A DNA stretch of 64,000 bases from Bipolaris cookei (taxonomy: Eukaryota; Ascomycota; Dothideomycetes; Pleosporales; Pleosporaceae), in the NCBI GenBank assembly GCA_002286855.1, contig NRSV01000021.1, forward strand, positions 361,504 to 425,503. The letters run 5' to 3'. Both the position numbers and the translations under genes were made by a program. Below, piece after piece: positions 61,101 to 64,000 of the stretch; position 1 is the stretch's first letter; the number at the start of each line of letters is the position of its first letter. Under the pieces are notes generated by a model. It saw only the letters and a list, made by a program, of their open reading frames with translations. It did no database searches and was not told the origin of the DNA.

Positions 61101-61385
61101 GACGGTATGAGCCCTGGCGGTGAGGAGAGCCCTGCGGCCCGTCGCGCGTCCCGGCCTTCCAGTTCGTCAACCAATCACCGCAGCGGTATGTTTGGCTCAA
61201 AGCAGCGACCTTCATCGGCCCCGAAGCCCACAGAAACCAGCCCTGCTTCCACCTCTGGGCGTACGATCAGCAGGCTCGGCAATGTGAGTGGAGGAAGGGC
61301 CAGCAGAGCCGGCGAAGCACGCACCGATAGTCGTATTAGCGGTCGCCAGTCAAGCCAAGGACAAAACAAACCTGTATGGAGGTAG
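58158..61385 (+). CDS. KAR9-domain spindle-positioning protein
   Basis: Single exon, 1075 aa. Kar9 links microtubule plus ends (through EB1/Bim1) to myosin V and the actin cortex to orient the spindle or nuclei. Seen: a Pro/Ser-rich N-terminus, DRLRRLDEFRKARN near 91-105, and the mostly helical KAR9 domain at about 295-760 (YFQRRHYPRAGSIYTLSKAS; AARALHKAANDIRLWVSKIK; QMEDIVMSWGEIKQTLKGIK; EWEELWNNVLGEIGAEVENL), then a basic Ser/Pro/Arg-rich tail typical of microtubule binding, with a TSIP motif at about 902-905 that fits the [ST]-x-I-P EB1-binding consensus. An in-frame stop at 58110 limits the start to ATG 58158 unless there is an upstream exon. Confidence 0.9.
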   Translation: MSHPAAPPRVNNSSSPATAVDLPAKTPPNPSSAPSPAASSPKPLRPTPPHLESTTKLARNVSPGLLARMKFLNQPADTHSTTKATVDVGRIEQDRLRRLDEFRKARNLDIERRGTAWTAKPGQSTPTLTPLIPQSTGGSVPALTMEPDFESDRSSVVSTSDKVLPSESDADGELDMQKYRLPDVTKPEKALAQTLVATAMTSPITSATTTPPATTPATATANTTTTTIQEAPIISPSPPPSSTVAALLPPLPIQAERTLPPTPPPKDSPPLQDSPPLPPLPLADPDEASVLDDNNGIDIESYFQRRHYPRAGSIYTLSKASFTNQIQQLTSMKLPPTTIASEITALASPTQAARALHKAANDIRLWVSKIKEVLSGLDADDDVEWAAAAGREGLAEVDTAISKFEGLVNVYIGAIEDLQSRSDIALLPTRDQVTLVSQMEDIVMSWGEIKQTLKGIKNQVEIAMEWEELWNNVLGEIGAEVENLSRLVFEMEERRHRVISDSVAEAPEKFDIKELENIVEDLPRKQAILNSKRFSMPTLSILSPVSPLPQIEQENSRLLALFAKLQPLRASLDFLPMRLSTFQIRAKTIFPSACDELDRRREQLEAQEKKLEAEADALREELGEDKWVHSFRQAGSKAVAMYDSCMKSIQRLQQAIDDTDDEKLASRIATYKDKRDHYPPSMRRVLELIDIEMKHRSTVNGEILRIQQDVRSKVEDLETVTGNMDAILEDFTARRKLRDSVSTVLSARTETSFAHSNMGTPGSSPASSVVMSRKSSATSSAVLPSGKKPRQPSAATSKPVMPANRRYSSMPQSTGAPPRKSLPSSRLDFTPSRATAGTLASQARVKTPADKPEPKPRWNSDTHLRDTIIGHNFKPLSLSTPSPFRKDKDTPGGSARSSSSRTSIPVRSPLGRSSNLSPAMSARSTSTSPALQRPARLLASPMESPATPADDKPAPRSTPTSSPQTITTTPGSTRRITTARQDGMSPGGEESPAARRASRPSSSSTNHRSGMFGSKQRPSSAPKPTETSPASTSGRTISRLGNVSGGRASRAGEARTDSRISGRQSSQGQNKPVWR

Positions 61386-62558
61386 GCGCTCACAAAGCGG
61401 ACATTTTCTGCCGGGAGCTCTGACCTTGAAGTGAACGACTCCCATATTCAGTCTTCTTTCAAGCAAACGACGGCATCCTCATGTCGATCAATGTCGCATT
61501 GACAGCTTTTTGTTTCCCAACACTTCATTTCACCTCCGGATCCTGGCTTGATTCGCACCGCCCCTATTCACTAGTACCAACTTTAGCTAACTAGTTGCCT
61601 TTTTATCGCTTTTGCGCCTTTTCCTGTTACGGTGTTCAGGAGCGGCTCCCCCTTTTTTATTCCCGATGTATGGCATCGACTATCGATCTCAACTCTGGAG
61701 ATCATCATTTGAGTGGATTTTCCTCACTAAGGCGTTTTTGGCGGTTGGGAGAAAGTATCCTATACCCCGGAGTTTTTGTGTTTTTGGCACTGTTTGCTTG
61801 TTTGCTTTGCGCCCCCTCTTACTTCTTCCAACAGCAGCCGTACGGCATGTTCGGAATGCGGCGATACCCCCCTCATGTCAAGCTTTGGTGCATTTTTGAA
61901 AGCGTTGTAGTTTGTTGTCAAGCATGGTGGACATTGTATATGCAGACTAAATTGGTATTGTAGAGTTCGATGGGTTAGCATAGGAAAGAAGGAAGGGAAG
62001 TGTTTGGTGGGGTGGATATCGGGGTGAAGCGAACTTACAACATGTGTATAAGTTGAAGTTTGCCATTTGATTAGTAACGTGCATATCCATGTGTGGCAGA
62101 ACACCAACTGTAACGGACACAAATACAGGTACTTAGACCTTGCATTCTTAGACAACTTTCGAATATATATATATATAAGTACTTAATACAAAAACTGCTA
62201 TCATGTGACAGCTTGCCTTCCTTCCCCATGCACGCAGCCGACCTTCTTTGGCGGCACAACCAGACCCTTTTACCAACAGAGCCACCACTATCGCTTTTAG
62301 TCCATTGTGAGTTACGTAACGCAAGTACAACAAGGATTGCTTTGATAAAGATACACATGCATCTAATTTAGGAATTGCTCGACTGGCCGGAGAAGCTCTA
62401 TAGGCTAGATGATTAAGTAGATACAAGAGGGAATAAAGTATTCATCTTCTCTTAACATAAAATCATTATTACTGGCGCAGGTGTTTTTATTGATATCTTC
62501 GTCCCCGTGTTGTCAAAGGAGATACGAGAGATCAGAATGCAAAAAGTAGTAGCTAGGT
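61386..62558. other. Gene-poor, AT-richer region
   Basis: KAR9 3' flank followed by DNA without a supportable gene. Contains an AT run (62164-62176). This begins the accessory-looking right end of the window. Confidence 0.55.
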
Positions 62559-62754
62559 GGGTATCCTCTCATGAAGTCTCTATTAATGTTGTAGTATATA
62601 ACAGGCTGACGACGGCTGTTTTCAATTTCTATACGCACTGTGGAACATTTCTAGTCGGGTATAATCCCATGAAGCATCTATCAGTACCACAGCATCCAAT
62701 AGGCCAACGACAGCTGTTTCTACTTTCTATACGCATTCCGGAATGTATCTGTCA
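62559..62754. repeat. Imperfect tandem duplication, 98-bp unit
   Basis: Two diverged copies, 62559-62656 and 62657-62754, in direct orientation. Shared blocks include gggtat at the start, catgaag near position 13 of each unit, a cgac-gctgttt block, and tttctatacgca. The second copy covers the terminal exon of the small secreted protein gene on the minus strand; the first carries a diverged copy of the same exon end, still with Cys-Val-stop. Confidence 0.7.
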
Positions 62755-63076
62755 ATCATACACCGGCGACCTGTAGTAGAGCTTGCGTCATCTGTTATCT
62801 GTCAGACAACTCAACTCATTTGGCTGATCATGTAAGAATTTTTTGTTCTTACCTTTACAAGTTAAAAACCCTGAGGAACCACTGTCACATTGACAGCAAT
62901 TCCCGTCAATCCTGCACTCTCCTACATTACATTTAGCAAAAATTCCCCTTGATAAAACAATAGCATATAGTTTTGTTCTCACCTCCTACGCCTTTTAAGA
63001 AAAGAGTATTACATGCATACTTGGCAGATGCGCTGCTAATAGTTAAGCTGAATGCCAAAGCAAGAAGGAAGCGCAT
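62727..63076 (-). CDS. Candidate small secreted cysteine-rich protein
   Basis: Three exons, complement(join(62727..62791,62853..62921,62983..63076)), both introns 61 bp, 75 aa. Residues 1-18 (MRFLLALAFSLTISSASA) form a good signal peptide. The mature 57 residues hold eight cysteines at 22, 34, 40, 41, 43, 53, 65 and 74 (spacing x11, x5, none, x1, x9, x11, x8). No recognised family; size, secretion and cysteine content fit fungal effector or antimicrobial-type small secreted proteins (inference). If intron 2 is not removed the product is also 75 aa but with seven cysteines and a different tail. A TATTTAAA-like box lies about 120 nt upstream (63192-63199) and a pyrimidine-rich stretch precedes the ATG. 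The context is gene-poor, next to a LINE remnant. Confidence 0.6.
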
Positions 63077-63462
63077 CTTGTTTGATTTGGAGGAATGCGA
63101 AGACGAGGGAAAAAATAGCAAGATAAAGATCAAGAGGGGTGTAGTATTGAACTTATGGTGCCTTGAGGCTTAGATAACAGCGGAGGGAGTGTTTAAATAA
63201 TCAATTTTTCTCACTCAATCTTTTGCTTACTATACCAGGATATGAACCCTCGGAACTGCCGTATTTACCCTCAGTTCATCCGGGGCAATTATTTAAACAT
63301 ATTGAGAAGGCCTGGGACCCAAAAGTAATAATAATTGTGTTTAGTCCTCACGTAATTACATGAATCTATCTAGCATAAGCACAGTCACCCTGCTAAGTAA
63401 GCGCCAATTTACCCGTGCTAAACGAGCACGAAGTAACATATTAGTATTGTTAGTAAAGGGCC
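63077..63462. other. Spacer with short inverted repeat
   Basis: Promoter region of the small secreted protein gene and 5' flank of the LINE fragment. It contains 12-bp perfect inverted arms at 63190-63201 and 63288-63299. Confidence 0.55.
63190..63299. repeat. Short element bounded by 12-bp inverted arms
   Basis: tgtttaaataat (63190-63201) and its exact reverse complement (63288-63299) enclose 86 bp. No clear target-site duplication is visible, so a MITE is not established; one arm doubles as the TATA-like box of the adjacent gene. Confidence 0.4.
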
Positions 63463-63936
63463 CAAAGCGACTCAAAGGAACTGGGTCAGCTGTACACCGA
63501 AGAATGGGAACTGAGGTGGAAGGCGGAAAAGATCAAACCATACCGGACGGCACCTACTTGGAAAGACCACTGGAGCTTCCAACCACTACACCGGTACTAC
63601 AACAAACTCAAACATCTCACAACAACCATCATGCTACTAAAGACCGAAGTCCTCGGACTCCAGGCATGGCTGGCGAAGATTGGCGTACCTGGAGCGGAAC
63701 CTCGCTGTACATGTGGCCACAACAAACAGACGCTCACCCACGTCCTTGCATACTGCCCAGACACGAAGGAAGCTAGGGCTAAACTTCTTACCAGAGCGGG
63801 CGCAACCCAAATCCACAAACTCCTCAGAGACAAGGACAAGGCGGCCATAGCTGGACAGTGGCTCCTAGACACAGGCCTACTTGAGCACCTAAAAGTCGCG
63901 ACCGAGATTGAAGCAACAGAGACGACGGAGTGAAAA
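63463..63936 (+). mobile_element. 5'-truncated LINE: C-terminal tail of a non-LTR reverse transcriptase
   Basis: An open frame without ATG at its beginning runs from just after a TAA (63460-63462) to a stop at about 63931-63933. It shows the C-terminal tail of fungal (Tad1-like) LINE ORF2 proteins: ELGQLYTEEWELRWKAEK, TWKDHWSFQPLHRYYNKL, LLKTEVLGLQAWLAKIGVP, a zinc-knuckle-like C-x-C-x7-H-x6-C run (CTCGHNKQTLTHVLAYC), and IAGQWLLDTGLLEHLKVAT. The reverse transcriptase and endonuclease parts are absent. No stop or frameshift in about 157 codons indicates a recent insertion. No poly(A)-like tail is seen before the window ends. Confidence 0.72.
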
Positions 63937-64000
63937 CCATTCCACATACTCATCTCTTGATAAAAAGCTAGCTACACACTCTGCTACCCCAAAGAGGGGC

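Noticed and set aside
62240..62290. tRNA-like A-box sequence on the minus strand
   Set aside because: No matching T-arm, acceptor pairing or anticodon stem could be drawn.
63237..63320. B-box-like sequence (GGTTCATATCC) on the minus strand
   Set aside because: No complete cloverleaf; could be a tRNA-derived relic but unsupported.

Overview
This window is nuclear DNA of a filamentous ascomycete (Pezizomycotina), most likely a dothideomycete such as a Pleosporales species. The evidence is genes interrupted by 47-144 bp GT-AG introns with CTAAC/CTRAY-like branch sites, a Zn2Cys6 regulator, an LTE1-type RasGEF, a KAR9 protein, an N-terminally extended LRR adenylate cyclase and a LINE tail. The class-level placement is inference from overall gene content. 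No complete mobile element, CRISPR array, rRNA or viral gene was seen.

Layout. 1-3.7 kb: no supportable gene. 3.7-4.8 kb: a RapZ C-terminal-domain gene with an in-frame TGA inside the conserved domain. 5.2-9.5 kb: divergent pair OST1 (-) and a bifunctional pseudouridine glycosidase/PfkB kinase (+). 10.3-17.0 kb: adenylate cyclase (-, about 2148 aa). 19.0-23.9 kb: divergent pair NAF1 (-) and ALG9 (+). 24.4-26.1 kb: membrane-anchored DUF3445/heme N-demethylase-like protein. 28.0-33.2 kb: LTE1-like RasGEF. 34.1-36.8 kb: CorA-type metal transporter. 38.0-40.1 kb: single-pass membrane SH3 protein (-). 41.5 kb: tRNA-Thr(AGT). 42.5-53.0 kb: Zn2Cys6 regulator, mitochondrial sulfide:quinone oxidoreductase, peroxisomal alcohol (methanol) oxidase and mitochondrial alternative oxidase. 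54.3-54.7 kb: acylphosphatase (-). 55.5-57.0 kb: conserved fungal protein of unknown function. 58.2-61.4 kb: KAR9. 61.4-64.0 kb: AT-richer, gene-poor edge with a candidate small secreted cysteine-rich protein (-), a 98-bp tandem duplication covering its last exon, and a 5'-truncated LINE reverse-transcriptase tail.

How genes may work together. OST1 and ALG9 both serve N-glycosylation in the ER. Adenylate cyclase (Ras effector) and LTE1 are both small-GTPase signalling components; KAR9 positions the spindle. SQR reduces ubiquinone while oxidising sulfide, and alternative oxidase re-oxidises ubiquinol by a route not blocked by cyanide or sulfide. Their proximity, with an H2O2-forming alcohol oxidase and a Zn2Cys6 regulator, suggests a possible toxic-gas/alternative-respiration neighbourhood (inference). 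The most novel-looking locus is the small secreted cysteine-rich gene at 62.7-63.1 kb. All exon boundaries were read by eye from splice signals and codon phase; totals divide by three for every spliced model given.
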